Source: G963665405 sp963665405 | GTDB lineage: Bacteria; Chloroflexota; Dehalococcoidia; Lucifugimonadales; G963665405 | Direction of reading: 5' to 3' | Assembly (NCBI GenBank): GCA_963665405.2 | Contig: CAXXUH010000004.1 | Span: 682,001-746,000, forward strand | DNA length: 64,000 bases | Shown here: piece by piece, positions 16,994 through 26,013 of the stretch | Layout of the letters: every line of letters starts with the position of its first letter | Numbering within the stretch: the first letter of the stretch is position 1 | The notes under the pieces: generated by a model | Seen by the model: the letters and a program-made list of their open reading frames with translations, nothing else | The model's database searches: none | What the model was told of the DNA's origin: nothing | Made by a program: the position numbers and the translations under genes

Positions 16994-18160
16994 CTACGCC
17001 AGAACACTCATCCCGTAGCGGGATCGCATCGGCCGGCCCTCTTTGAACCTGTCGAATCCGAGCTGCGATACGTCGATCGTGGTGGAGTGGCCCTCCAGGA
17101 CGAGCTCGGCCATGACGACGCCCACCATCGGCGCCAGCTTGAAGCCGTGGCCGCTGAAGCCCGCCGCGCAGTACAGCCCCTCCACGCCGGGCACCCTGTC
17201 CAGGATGGGATGCCAGTCCGGCGTCGTCGTGAAGAGCCCGGACCAGCCCCCGCGGAAGGTGGCCCCGGCCATCCCCGGCATCCTTCTGACGAGTCCGCCA
17301 GAAGCCTCCTCAACCACCGACAGGTCGACGCCCTGGTCGAACTCCTCGGGGGCGGCCACCTCGGTCTCGCCGATGCCGATCAGCGTCAGGCTCCCCAGCT
17401 CGGGCCGGGCGGAGAGGGAGTTGACGACGTCGCCGATGCTCGGATGGTCCGGAGCGTGGCCGTCCGGACGGCGGAGGACGATCACCTGGTGCCTGACGGT
17501 CTCGATAGCGACATCGACCCCGAGGCCGGCAAGAAACGGTCCTGTCCACGGCCCGGCGGCAAGAATGACTACTGGAGCCTCGAACCTCTCCGCGGCTGTG
17601 CTCGCGCCGATGATCCGGTCTCCAGACATGTTGAACTTGCGGATGCACGTGCCGGTTCGGATATCGACCCCCATGTCTCTGGCTCTGGCCGCGTACGTGG
17701 TGGCCACCAGGTAGGGGTCGGCGTAGCCGGACTGGGGCTCGTAGGCGACGACCTCGCCATCCTCGAAGACGCACATAGGGGCGATCGTCCGCAGGTCGTC
17801 TAAATTGAGAACCGAGGTGTCGACTCCGACGCGTCTCTGCATCGCCACGTTTTCCTCGAGAGCGTGCCGATCGCCAGGCCCCACGATCAGCAGGTAGCCG
17901 GTCCGGGCGTACCCGGAAGTGCCCCCGACCATCCGGTCGAAGTCTCGGAACACCCGAAGGCTCTCCCACGCCAACCGCGTCGTGACCTCGTTCGAGTAAT
18001 GCATCCTGAGCATCGCCTGAGACCGGCCGGTGGACCCGGACGCAAGGACGTCCCTCTCAAGGAGGACGACGTCGGTCGTCCCCATCGAGGCGAGGCTGTA
18101 GGCGATGCTGCAGCCCATCACACCGCCACCGACGATGATCGCGTCCGCCGTGGTACTCAT
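16994..18160 (-). CDS. FAD-dependent oxidoreductase, DAO / sarcosine oxidase beta-like
   Basis: 388-residue flavoprotein. The N-terminal dinucleotide motif is AIIVGGGVMGCSIAYSLASM (about 6-25), with the acidic strand end VVLLERD. GSTGRSQAMLRMHY (about 42-55) and the C-terminal FSGHGFKLAPMVGVVMAEL (about 340-358) are typical of D-amino acid/sarcosine oxidases. It likely oxidises an N-methyl or secondary amine to an imine. ATG 18160 is chosen because GGGGGG lies upstream and the FAD motif follows directly; upstream frame is promoter region. It is divergent from the two-component genes. Confidence 0.85.
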   Translation of the reverse strand: MSTTADAIIVGGGVMGCSIAYSLASMGTTDVVLLERDVLASGSTGRSQAMLRMHYSNEVTTRLAWESLRVFRDFDRMVGGTSGYARTGYLLIVGPGDRHALEENVAMQRRVGVDTSVLNLDDLRTIAPMCVFEDGEVVAYEPQSGYADPYLVATTYAARARDMGVDIRTGTCIRKFNMSGDRIIGASTAAERFEAPVVILAAGPWTGPFLAGLGVDVAIETVRHQVIVLRRPDGHAPDHPSIGDVVNSLSARPELGSLTLIGIGETEVAAPEEFDQGVDLSVVEEASGGLVRRMPGMAGATFRGGWSGLFTTTPDWHPILDRVPGVEGLYCAAGFSGHGFKLAPMVGVVMAELVLEGHSTTIDVSQLGFDRFKEGRPMRSRYGMSVLA

Positions 18161-18479
18161 GATGGTCCCCCCAAAGAAGGATCCCCTCCCTTGTGTGATG
18201 TGCGGGCCCGAGCCGAAACGGGCCGCGGTCGCGGCGCCGGCGATCGGCACGAGAGCCAGTGTGCCCCAGCACGCGGCGATTATAGCAGGGGTCAGCCGTC
18301 GCTCCCGGCCGGCCGGGAGCTCCTTCGGGCCGTTGGGTCGCGCCCGACGGGATGAGTACGGGCACGGGTCGATGTCGGTACGCATACCGGTTACCCACGT
18401 GGGCGGGCATACGACAATTGGTCTGTGATGGTGGGTGTCCGCCATGTCAGCCGTGTCACAGAATACGAGGAGTGAAGAC
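18161..18479. other. Divergent promoter region
   Basis: Gap between the FAD oxidoreductase (-) and response regulator (+). It must hold both promoters, but no confident -10/-35 pair could be picked. A Shine-Dalgarno GAGGAG at 18467-18472 serves the + strand gene. Confidence 0.4.
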
Positions 18480-18923
18480 GTGACTTCGCACATCAGGAAG
18501 GACACGATCTTTGTCGTCGAGGACGATCCCGACTCCGCCAGGTTCGCTCAGTTCCTCTTAGCCGAGGCGGGATTCGACGTCATGCTGGCGGCCGACGGAG
18601 ACTCGGCCCTCCAGATGATCTCGTCGGGAGCCCACTTCGACCTGATGGTCCTGGACATAATGCTGCCGGGAGCCAACGGGTTCCAGATATGCGCGCGAAT
18701 GAAGGAGAACCCTGAGACCCGGCTGATTCCGGTCCTGATGCTGACCGCGAAATCGTCTGAGGGGGATCGCTTCAACGGGCTGGTGCTGACCGACGCCGAC
18801 GCCTATATGGTGAAGCCTGCCGACGCCGACGAGCTCATCGAGACCATCGAGGGGCTGATCAGGACATCTCGAGTCAAGCAGGCGGAGGCCGCCCGCCGAG
18901 TTCCCGAGCCCCTCGACTTCTAA
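18480..18923 (+). CDS. Single-domain response regulator (CheY-like receiver)
   Basis: 147-residue receiver with no output domain. Acidic pocket FVVEDDPDS (about 12-18), phospho-acceptor Asp in LMVLDIMLPGANG (about 59), Thr in VLMLTAKSS (about 87) and Lys in AYMVKPADADELIE (about 108). The GTG start follows GAGGAG by seven bases; an ATG/GTG start 15 codons earlier has no clear ribosome site. It lies 95 bases before a REC-PAS-histidine kinase, so it may be the phosphorylation target or a phosphate sink for that kinase. Confidence 0.85.
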   Translation: MTSHIRKDTIFVVEDDPDSARFAQFLLAEAGFDVMLAADGDSALQMISSGAHFDLMVLDIMLPGANGFQICARMKENPETRLIPVLMLTAKSSEGDRFNGLVLTDADAYMVKPADADELIETIEGLIRTSRVKQAEAARRVPEPLDF

Positions 18924-19018
18924 CTGCACGACGCGTATCCGCGGGCCGGCGGCCGTACGCCGACCGTGCCTCAGCCACCTCACGCCGGCTGCCTCGCGCA
19001 CGAGGCAGGTCTGGATTC

Positions 19019-20473
19019 ATGGACGGTGCACCCTTGAGACTGTTGATGATCGAAGACAACCCGCTGGACGCGAGGCTCGTTCGCGAGTGGGTCGCCGACC
19101 TGGAGTCTCCTCCCACGGTCGACTGGGCCGAGTCCCTGGCCGGCGGGTTCAAGCTACTGGAGGAGAACCAATACGATGCCGTTCTCCTGGACCTCTCCCT
19201 GCCGGACAGCCACGGACTGGAAACGGTCAAAGACGTCTGCGCCGCGGTTCCGGCCATTCCCGTAATCGTCCTGACCGGACTGGCAGACAAGAGCGTCGGG
19301 CACGACGCGGTTCGAATCGGGGCGCAGGACTACCTGACGAAGGGCCAGTTCGGGGGAGAGGGCCTGATGCGGTCCGTGGACTACGCGATCCAACGCCAGA
19401 GGCTCAGCTCCACGATTCGTGAGCAGTCCGATCAGCTGGAGAAGGCTGAGAAGCGGTTCCGAACGATGATCACAGCGACTCTCGACGGTATGCTGGTGCT
19501 CGACGAGGACCAGCGGGTCCTGTTTGCCAATCCTGCGGCAGAGGACTTACTCAGCCACCTGGACGGGCCGGGACTTCAGGGGAAGCGGCTGACGTCGTTC
19601 GAGCCCGGCAACGACGGCCGGGAGGTCCCGATAACCCTTCCGGACGACCCGGACGGCCTGGCCGAGGTCAGGATCACCGAGATCGACTGGGACGGCCGCC
19701 CGGCTCACCTGGCGGCCCTCCGCGACGTGACGGTTCGTCAACGGGCAGAGGTGAGGCTCCGAAACCTGGACGAGCTGAAGACCCAGTTCATCGATACCTT
19801 CTCACACGAGCTTCGCACGCCGATCCACTCAATCAAGGGGTTCACGAGGCTGATTCTCCGGGGGGCGGTCAAGGACGAGAAGACCCGCACCGAGTTCCTC
19901 GAGACCATCTGCCGGCAGATAGAGAACCTGGAGGGGCTGGTGACCGAGCTCTTGAACCTTGCCCAGATCGAGTCGGGCAAGTTTGCCGTCGAGCCCGCAC
20001 CGCTCTTGCTCGACCGGCTGATCGAGCAGGTAGTCGTCGACCTCTCGGCGCTCGCCGACGAGCAGGGGATCTCGCTCAGCTCTGACCTCGCCGCCGGCGC
20101 GCACGAGGTGCAGGCCGATGAAAAGAGGATGCGGCAGGTGATGACCAACCTGGTCGGGAACGCCATCAAGTACAGCGAGGAGGGGACTGAGATCACGATC
20201 CTGCTCAGCTCCGACGCGGCCGGCTCGGTTGTAGAGGTCCGAGACCAGGGACCGGGCGTCCCTGAAGATGTGAGGGCGTACATATTCGAGCGGTTCTACA
20301 GGCCGGACAATAGCGTCACCCGATCGACACGTGGTACGGGTCTGGGGCTGTACGTCGCCAAGCAGATAGTCGAGGCCCACGGCGGCCGCATCTGGGTAAA
20401 GAGCGAGCCAGACAGGGGCTCCGTGTTCGGGTTCTCGCTCCCGCTGGTGCCGGAAGGGGCCGCCGTACCGTAA
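19019..20473 (+). CDS. Sensor histidine kinase with N-terminal receiver (REC-PAS-HisKA-HATPase)
   Basis: 484-residue soluble kinase; no membrane segments seen. Order: receiver (about 6-120) with MIEDNP, LLDLSLPDS (phospho-Asp about 58), IVLTGLADK and YLTKGQ; a coiled linker; PAS-like domain (about 145-245, LDGMLVLDEDQRVLFANPAA); HisKA with FSHELRTPIHS (His about 263); HATPase_c with NLVGNAIKYSEEG (N box, about 380), EVRDQGPGVPE (G1) and RGTGLGLYVAKQI (G2, about 440). The N-terminal receiver probably takes input from another kinase, making this a relay element paired with the upstream receiver protein. Confidence 0.9.
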   Translation: MDGAPLRLLMIEDNPLDARLVREWVADLESPPTVDWAESLAGGFKLLEENQYDAVLLDLSLPDSHGLETVKDVCAAVPAIPVIVLTGLADKSVGHDAVRIGAQDYLTKGQFGGEGLMRSVDYAIQRQRLSSTIREQSDQLEKAEKRFRTMITATLDGMLVLDEDQRVLFANPAAEDLLSHLDGPGLQGKRLTSFEPGNDGREVPITLPDDPDGLAEVRITEIDWDGRPAHLAALRDVTVRQRAEVRLRNLDELKTQFIDTFSHELRTPIHSIKGFTRLILRGAVKDEKTRTEFLETICRQIENLEGLVTELLNLAQIESGKFAVEPAPLLLDRLIEQVVVDLSALADEQGISLSSDLAAGAHEVQADEKRMRQVMTNLVGNAIKYSEEGTEITILLSSDAAGSVVEVRDQGPGVPEDVRAYIFERFYRPDNSVTRSTRGTGLGLYVAKQIVEAHGGRIWVKSEPDRGSVFGFSLPLVPEGAAVP

Positions 20474-20545
20474 GGGCGATCGGTCGGAAAGCACGATCGC
20501 CGCTCACGAGCTGGCAGACCGCCCGCACCGTCGGGCGAAGATTGA

Positions 20546-20662
20546 AAAGCCTCTCGACCATCCCCTGGCCCCCTTCCTGGCCAGGAAGGGGGAGAAATCA
20601 TATGTGAGGGGAACCCCTCAGATTCCTTGCAATCCCGACTTGTCGGGATCTGCACACCCCAT
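20546..20662. repeat. Dispersed hairpin repeat (copy 5)
   Basis: Compact, well-formed member: CTCTCGACCATCCCCTGG, the CCCCCTTCCTGGCCAGGAAG palindrome with G-run, TGAGGGGAACCCCTCA, and ATCCCGACttGTCGGGAT, ending CTGCACACCCC. It lies between the histidine kinase and nspC, so it separates two transcription units. Confidence 0.8.
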
Positions 20663-20818
20663 TGCTTGTCGTCCCCCTGGGCCGAAGACGGCACCAGCGG
20701 CTTGCGCCCTCGCGGATATGCTAGAATCGAGGCGGTCCCGACCGGCGCCGGGGCGCCGGACCGGTGCTGTTCGCCTGCGCCGCGACCCCTACGACATCCT
20801 GCTTGGAGAGCTCATCCC

Positions 20819-22030
20819 GTGGACAGTGCCTCCCCTCCGAGCTTCGAGAGCTCTCCTAACGGTTGGCCGGACGACTGGAGCGCCATCGACACTCCGGCCT
20901 TCGTCTACGACACCAGGGTGCTGCGGAGGCTGCTCACGTATACGGACGGTCTCAGGCAGGCCTCCGGTTGCAGAGTGCTCTTCTCACTCAAGCCCTTCGC
21001 GTACGTCGACGCCCTCGCTCTGATGGCGCCGCACCTGGACGGGTTCGCGACCAGCTCGCTGTTCGAGGCGCGGCTCGCCTCCCAGGTGCTCGTCGGCGGT
21101 GGATCGCTCCACCTCACGACGCCGGGTATGCGTCCCAATGACGTGGGCGAGATCGCGTCGCTGTGCGACTTCGTCTCCTTCAATAGCCTCGGCCAGTACG
21201 AGACGCACGGGGAGGCCGTAAGCCGCGCCGCAAGCTGCGGCCTGCGGGTGAACCCGCAGATGTCTTTCGTGGACGATGAGCGCTATGATCCCTGCCGGCC
21301 CAATTCGAAGCTGGGGGTTCCGCTCGATCTCCTGGCCGAGGTGCTCAAGCGTGAGCCCCATCGGCTGTCTGGCATCGAAGGCATCCTGGTCCACTCCAAC
21401 TGCGACTCGCCGGACCTGGCGCAGGCACAGGCCACGGTTCAGTACATGCATGCCAGGCTGTGCGGCCTCCTCGAAAGGGTTCGGTGGGTCAACCTGGGCG
21501 GCGGCTATCTGCTCGATGAGACTGAGAGCCTTCAGCCGCTCTGCGAGGCCATCCATTTCCTTCGCTCCAGCTACGGGCTGGAGGTCTTCGTCGAGCCGGG
21601 TGCCGCATTGGCGCGCGCCGCCGGATACGTCGTGTCGACGGTCCTCGATGTCTTCGAGAGCGGTGGGAAGCAGGTCGCCGTTCTGGACACGACGGTGAAC
21701 CACATGCCGGAGGTGCTCGAGTACGGCTTCGAGCCCGACGTCGTGGGCCACGACGACGTCGCGGATCACGAGTATCTCCTTGCGGGGTGCACATGCCTGG
21801 CCGGCGACCTGTTCGGCCTCTACCGGTTCCACGAGCCCCTGACCCCTGGGTCGAAGGTCGTATTCAACAAGGCCGGAGCGTACACGCTTCCCAAGGCCCA
21901 CGCCTTCAACGGCGTCAACCTGCCGACGATCTACGCCGTCTCCGAGTCGGGTGATCTGGTTCTGAAGAAGCGGTTCACATACGCCGAGTACGCGGCCAGA
22001 TGGGGAGAAAATGTCGCAGTCGCTGTTTGA
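20819..22030 (+). CDS. nspC: Carboxynorspermidine / carboxyspermidine decarboxylase
   Basis: PLP-dependent decarboxylase that makes norspermidine or spermidine from the carboxy form, the last step of the aspartate-semialdehyde polyamine route. 403 residues. Landmarks: DTPAFVYDTRVLRR (N-terminal barrel), VLFSLKPFAYVD with the PLP Lys (about 59), ATSSLFEARL, RVNPQMSF...YDPCRPNSKLG, WVNLGGGYLLDE and the GCTCLAGDLFG Cys site (about 322). Start: GTG 20819, nine bases after GGAGAG, gives a normal N-terminus; earlier frame runs into the repeat. No carboxynorspermidine dehydrogenase is visible in the window. Its last 20 bases overlap the DUF3326 gene, so they are co-transcribed. Confidence 0.9.
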   Translation: MDSASPPSFESSPNGWPDDWSAIDTPAFVYDTRVLRRLLTYTDGLRQASGCRVLFSLKPFAYVDALALMAPHLDGFATSSLFEARLASQVLVGGGSLHLTTPGMRPNDVGEIASLCDFVSFNSLGQYETHGEAVSRAASCGLRVNPQMSFVDDERYDPCRPNSKLGVPLDLLAEVLKREPHRLSGIEGILVHSNCDSPDLAQAQATVQYMHARLCGLLERVRWVNLGGGYLLDETESLQPLCEAIHFLRSSYGLEVFVEPGAALARAAGYVVSTVLDVFESGGKQVAVLDTTVNHMPEVLEYGFEPDVVGHDDVADHEYLLAGCTCLAGDLFGLYRFHEPLTPGSKVVFNKAGAYTLPKAHAFNGVNLPTIYAVSESGDLVLKKRFTYAEYAARWGENVAVAV

Positions 22031-23381
22031 ACAAGAGCTGGCGATCCCCAGCACGGCCGGGCACAGAGACCTGCTGCGATACCTGTCCGGAGCTGTGGAA
22101 AGCCGTCTCGAAGAGGGCGCGGTGCCGATCCGCTTTGTCATCACCGCCCTCGGAGAGGATCGCTACCGCTGTGAGGTCGGTACCCTTACCGGGACCTCCC
22201 GACGAGTCGGAACTGGAGACCCTATATTTCGGTTCGCACCGCGGCGCCTGGAGCGCACAGACAGCTTCAACGCCGTCCTCCTGGTGCCGACGGGGATCGG
22301 CGCGGAGATCGGAGGCCACGCCGGCGACGCCACCCCGGTGGCAACCCTCCTGGCGTCCGTCTGCGACACGCTCGTAACCCATCCCAACGTTGTAAACGCC
22401 TCGGACGTAATCGACATCCCCTCCAACGCGCTCTATGTGGAGGGCAGCGTCATCTCGCGGCTGCTCATGGGCACGATCGGCCTTCAGCGCGTGCGCGGCA
22501 ACCGTCTGCTGGTCGTCATCGGCGCCCACGAAGACGAGATCTTTTCCCATGCCGCAGTCAACGCGGTGAGCGCCGCCCGCGTCTCGTACGGACTCCGGAG
22601 CGCCGAGGTCGTCCAGGTGGACGCCGTGATGACGATGAAGGCCCATTTCACACTGTCGGGCAGGGCCGCGGGGCGGGTAGAGGGCCTGGAGTGCCTCTGG
22701 GACGTCCTGGACGCTAGAGCCGGGTCCTACGACGCCGTGGCCATCTCGTCGGTCATCGACGTGCCCCTCAGCTACCACAAGGAGTATTTCGAGGTCGCCG
22801 GCGCCATGATCAACCCCTGGGGCGGCGTCGAAGCGATGCTGACGCACGCGCTATCTACCAGCTACGACGTTCCCTCCGCCCACTCACCTATGATGGAGAC
22901 GCAGGAAATCGCCAACATGGATCCGGGGATCGTGGACCCCAGGATGGCCGCGGAGGCCGTTTCGATGACCTTCTTCCAGTGCATCCTCAAGGGCCTTCAA
23001 AAGAGCCCGAGGATCATAGCCGACCCCGGCTCGATGGAGCTGCACGGCGTCCTGACCGCCAGGGACATCGCCTGCCTGGTGATCCCCGACGGATGTATCG
23101 GCCTGCCGACGCTGGCCGCGCTGGAGCAGGGGATCTCAGTGATCGCCGTTCGAGAGAACAAGAACCTGATGGAGAACGACCTGACCAGCCTGCCGTGGTC
23201 CCGAGACCAGCTCTACATCGTCGACAACTATTGGGAGGCCGCCGGCGTGATGGCAGCGCTGAAGGCCGGCATCGATCCCAGGGTCGTCCGCAGGCCGCTG
23301 GCTCCGACCGCCGTGGAGGTGCAGAAGGTGGGCGCCGCGTCGAGCGTACAGCAGCTCGCCGAGCGGCTGCTTCCGTTCTAG
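22011..23381 (+). CDS. DUF3326 family protein of unknown function
   Basis: 456 residues. The conserved DUF3326 core is clear from about residue 88: VLLVPTGIGAEIGGHAGDA, THPNVVNASDVIDIPSNALY and VEGSVISRLLMGTIGL, followed later by SPRIIADPGSMELHGVLTA, DIACLVIPDGCIGLPTLAA and AVRENKNLMEND. About 85 N-terminal residues precede the core. No catalytic activity is established for the family; the Gly-rich and His/Asn-rich loops suggest an enzyme. It starts inside the end of nspC (20-base overlap), which argues for a polyamine-linked role. No membrane segments or signal peptide. Confidence 0.85.
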   Translation: MSQSLFEQELAIPSTAGHRDLLRYLSGAVESRLEEGAVPIRFVITALGEDRYRCEVGTLTGTSRRVGTGDPIFRFAPRRLERTDSFNAVLLVPTGIGAEIGGHAGDATPVATLLASVCDTLVTHPNVVNASDVIDIPSNALYVEGSVISRLLMGTIGLQRVRGNRLLVVIGAHEDEIFSHAAVNAVSAARVSYGLRSAEVVQVDAVMTMKAHFTLSGRAAGRVEGLECLWDVLDARAGSYDAVAISSVIDVPLSYHKEYFEVAGAMINPWGGVEAMLTHALSTSYDVPSAHSPMMETQEIANMDPGIVDPRMAAEAVSMTFFQCILKGLQKSPRIIADPGSMELHGVLTARDIACLVIPDGCIGLPTLAALEQGISVIAVRENKNLMENDLTSLPWSRDQLYIVDNYWEAAGVMAALKAGIDPRVVRRPLAPTAVEVQKVGAASSVQQLAERLLPF

Positions 23382-23436
23382 GCCGGTGGGACCGGCGGCT
23401 GGTGCGCCAGACCAGGCCGATCGGCGTGCCGGCCCG

Positions 23437-24879
23437 GTGCGAATTGTGGCTACAGACCAAGCGAACTTCATCCTCCAGCTGACCGACTCGCAGACACGCC
23501 GAAGCTGCGCACTACGCATCGACGCCCAGGCCGCGAGGCTGCCCCTGTCCCAGCTCCTGCGGACGTATTTTCAACGCTGTCCCGTCGAGGAATTGCTGAG
23601 AGACGGACGCATGACCGACGCATCGGCCGAGACGCTCGGGACCCTTCAAGACCTGGTGTACGCGCTGTCCGACTCCGGTCACCTGGGGGACGTGCTAAAG
23701 GGCGTGGCCTTCAAGCAGGAGGGACAGGCCGCACCGCTGGGGACGCCGCCTAAGGTCGCCGCGACCCGTGCGGGCGATAAGTCCGTGTCCCTGATCGACG
23801 TCGAGATCGACCGCAGCAACGTCGGGTATGACCGAAACTGGACCGGCTTCCATCGCCGCCGGTGGGAGCGCCGGGCCGACGTCTATGAAGGGTTCGTCCT
23901 GGACGCGCTGCGGGCGGATCACTCCGAGGACGAGGTCGATACCATTCTTCAGCTGGCGACCGAAGAGCATCAGATCGCGCTGCTGCATGGCCTCGCAAGG
24001 AGGATATGGCGAAGTCCGTTCGAGAATTACTCCAGGTTCGTCGGCGACAAGATCCGATTCAAGACGGGCGATGAGACGGTCCGAAACATCATCGACGGAA
24101 GCGGGGGCATCTGCGCGGAAAAGGTGCAGGCGCTGAAGTTCTTGACTGACCACTACGGGCTCCGCTCCGAGTACGTTATCGCCGGTCCCAACACGCCGAC
24201 GCCGGTCCCGGAGGCCGAGCTAAGGGAGCTGCTCGACACGTTCGACTTCGGGTTCGCCAGGCGTCTCATGCGTTATTGGGACCACACCGCGCTTCTCTAC
24301 ACCCTGGGCAACACGACGATCCTGGTCGACGCGACCAACGGCAACATACCGTTTCTCTTTCTGAGGAACGGAGCCGCCCGCGGGCTCCTGGGCTACGACG
24401 ACAAGCGCCCGTTGAGCGTCCGCATGACCGTCTACGAAGAGGACTTTTACTACCACTGCGTCGCGCAGGACATCCCGCAGAACCTCTTTTTCGCACTGGA
24501 GGGTTGGATCTCCGACGCCGACCTGATGCAGGTCTTCGAGAACGAGCTTGGCCTGTACATCTCCGAAGACTGGTTCGTCACACCGGTAGCGTTCAAGACC
24601 GACGCCGAGTACGATGAGCTGACGTCACGCTACCAGCAGGTCTGCGATCGAGCGGGACTCGAATGCGCCGCCGGCGACGGCTGGACACTCGACACGCCCC
24701 TGGGTCGGCGCTTCAGTGAGGAAGAGGCAGAGACCAGCGACAAGATTCTGGCGGCGGAGGATCATCTGTTGACGAGGTACGACGAGTGGGACGGCGGCGA
24801 ACACCAGGGAGCTCTCGTGACGGTGGCCCTTCGCGATGACATGAAGATCGCCGATAGGGAGGCCTCAGAGACATCCTAA
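23437..24879 (+). CDS. Transglutaminase/NAT-like papain-fold protein, family not identified
   Basis: About 480 residues. The middle carries an ordered Cys-His-Asp set typical of transglutaminase-like and arylamine N-acetyltransferase enzymes: GSGGICAEKVQALKFL (Cys about 228), YWDHTALLYTLG (His about 284) and TTILVDATNGNIPFLF (Asp about 297). The N-terminal 100 residues look like a separate helical domain (PLSQLLRTYFQRCPVEEL). No signal peptide or membrane segment. It begins soon after the DUF3326 stop. The start is uncertain: GTG 23437 (MRIVATDQ) is used; GTG 23386 or 23446 are alternatives, none with a good ribosome site. It could be a protein-polyamine cross-linking or deamidating enzyme; that is inference. 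Confidence 0.6.
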   Translation: MRIVATDQANFILQLTDSQTRRSCALRIDAQAARLPLSQLLRTYFQRCPVEELLRDGRMTDASAETLGTLQDLVYALSDSGHLGDVLKGVAFKQEGQAAPLGTPPKVAATRAGDKSVSLIDVEIDRSNVGYDRNWTGFHRRRWERRADVYEGFVLDALRADHSEDEVDTILQLATEEHQIALLHGLARRIWRSPFENYSRFVGDKIRFKTGDETVRNIIDGSGGICAEKVQALKFLTDHYGLRSEYVIAGPNTPTPVPEAELRELLDTFDFGFARRLMRYWDHTALLYTLGNTTILVDATNGNIPFLFLRNGAARGLLGYDDKRPLSVRMTVYEEDFYYHCVAQDIPQNLFFALEGWISDADLMQVFENELGLYISEDWFVTPVAFKTDAEYDELTSRYQQVCDRAGLECAAGDGWTLDTPLGRRFSEEEAETSDKILAAEDHLLTRYDEWDGGEHQGALVTVALRDDMKIADREASETS

Positions 24880-24953
24880 CCCTCACGGTCCGGTTCATAC
24901 GAGCCATCAGACGCAAGAAGAGCCTGGGAGTTACGGTCCTACTCCTGGTTCTG

Positions 24954-25937
24954 GTGGTGAGCATCGTGGGCAATGCGCTCACCTTCTTCTTCTTCGAGCG
25001 TGGGTCCGACTCCAGCCGGACCGTGGCGGATGCGTTCTGGTATAGTGTTGTTTCGATCAGCACCATCGGTTACGGCGATCTCTTCCCCACAACCGCCGGA
25101 GCGAGGATTGGCACTGTCTTCTTCGTTGTGGTGCTGGGGCTTGCGGCGTTCACCTCGGCGGTGGGCGTCGGAGTTGAGTGGATACTGAACCGCAACTACA
25201 GGGAGCGAGCCGGTCTGAGCAAAGTGTCCGCCAGAAATCACCTGCTAATCGTAAACTTCCCCAACGAACGGCGGGTGCGCCAGATCGTCGAGGAGTTTCT
25301 GTTGGACCCAAGCCACCGGGACGACGATATCGTGGTGGTAACGGACCAGATCGACGCCCTACCCTTCGAAGAGCACAACGTGCACTTCGTCCGTGGCGCC
25401 CCCCTGTCGGAGGAGACGTACCACCGGGCCAACGCGAAGGAGGCACGGCAGGCGATCGTCCTAAGCACCGGGTACGACGATCCCAACAGCGACAGCGTGG
25501 CCGCGTCGATTGTGACGATACTCGCCCACCTCAACCCGGAGATTTCCATCGTCGCAGAGGTGCTGGACGCACGGCACTCCATACTGTTCAATGGGACCAC
25601 GAACGCCTCCCTGGTGTACACGTTTCGCATGTCCAACAATCTGTTGGTCCAGGAGGCCCAGGACCCGGGAGTCAGCCTTCTGACTCAGACGATAGTCAGC
25701 AATCAGGTTGAGGGGACGCTGGCCAGTACCAGCGTGGAATCGGCTCCGGAGCCACTCCGCAGCTACAGGGACGTGGCCATGAGCCTGCTGGAGCACGATG
25801 TCAATCTGGTCGGAGTCCTTCGGGGCGAGGAAGTACACCTCAGGTTCGACGAGATCTTGCTGGAGCAAGGCGACCGCCTGGTATACATCTGCCCCGTGCG
25901 GCAGGACTGGGAGACCATCCGCTCGTTCCTGACATAG
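24954..25937 (+). CDS. Two-TM potassium channel with RCK (TrkA-N/C) domain
   Basis: Two-TM channel subunit with the K+ selectivity filter STIGYGDLFP, a second helix (RIGTVFFVVVLGLAAFTS), and a cytosolic RCK domain (ARNHLLIVNFPNERRV...DIVVVTDQ...NVHFVRGAPLSEETYHRAN) ending in a TrkA-C-like segment (VGVLRGEEVHLRFDEIL). The first membrane helix (SLGVTVLLLVLVVSIVGNAL) begins upstream of 24954: no ATG, GTG or TTG lies between the in-frame stop at 24855-24857 and 24954. The real start may be a non-standard codon, such as ATC 24873, ten bases after GGGAGG. It overlaps or abuts the preceding gene, so it is translationally coupled. Confidence 0.85.
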   Translation: MVSIVGNALTFFFFERGSDSSRTVADAFWYSVVSISTIGYGDLFPTTAGARIGTVFFVVVLGLAAFTSAVGVGVEWILNRNYRERAGLSKVSARNHLLIVNFPNERRVRQIVEEFLLDPSHRDDDIVVVTDQIDALPFEEHNVHFVRGAPLSEETYHRANAKEARQAIVLSTGYDDPNSDSVAASIVTILAHLNPEISIVAEVLDARHSILFNGTTNASLVYTFRMSNNLLVQEAQDPGVSLLTQTIVSNQVEGTLASTSVESAPEPLRSYRDVAMSLLEHDVNLVGVLRGEEVHLRFDEILLEQGDRLVYICPVRQDWETIRSFLT

Positions 25938-26013
25938 CCGCCCGAAGGTCAGATGCCGAGCGCTCGACGATCGGCGGATCGCTTTCCGGGCGCCGAACCC
26001 GTCGAAAGGCGAG

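Noticed and set aside
18161..18505. 115-residue N-terminal extension of the FAD oxidoreductase
   Set aside because: The FAD motif and a purine-rich ribosome site place the start at 18160; the extension overlaps the divergent promoter region.
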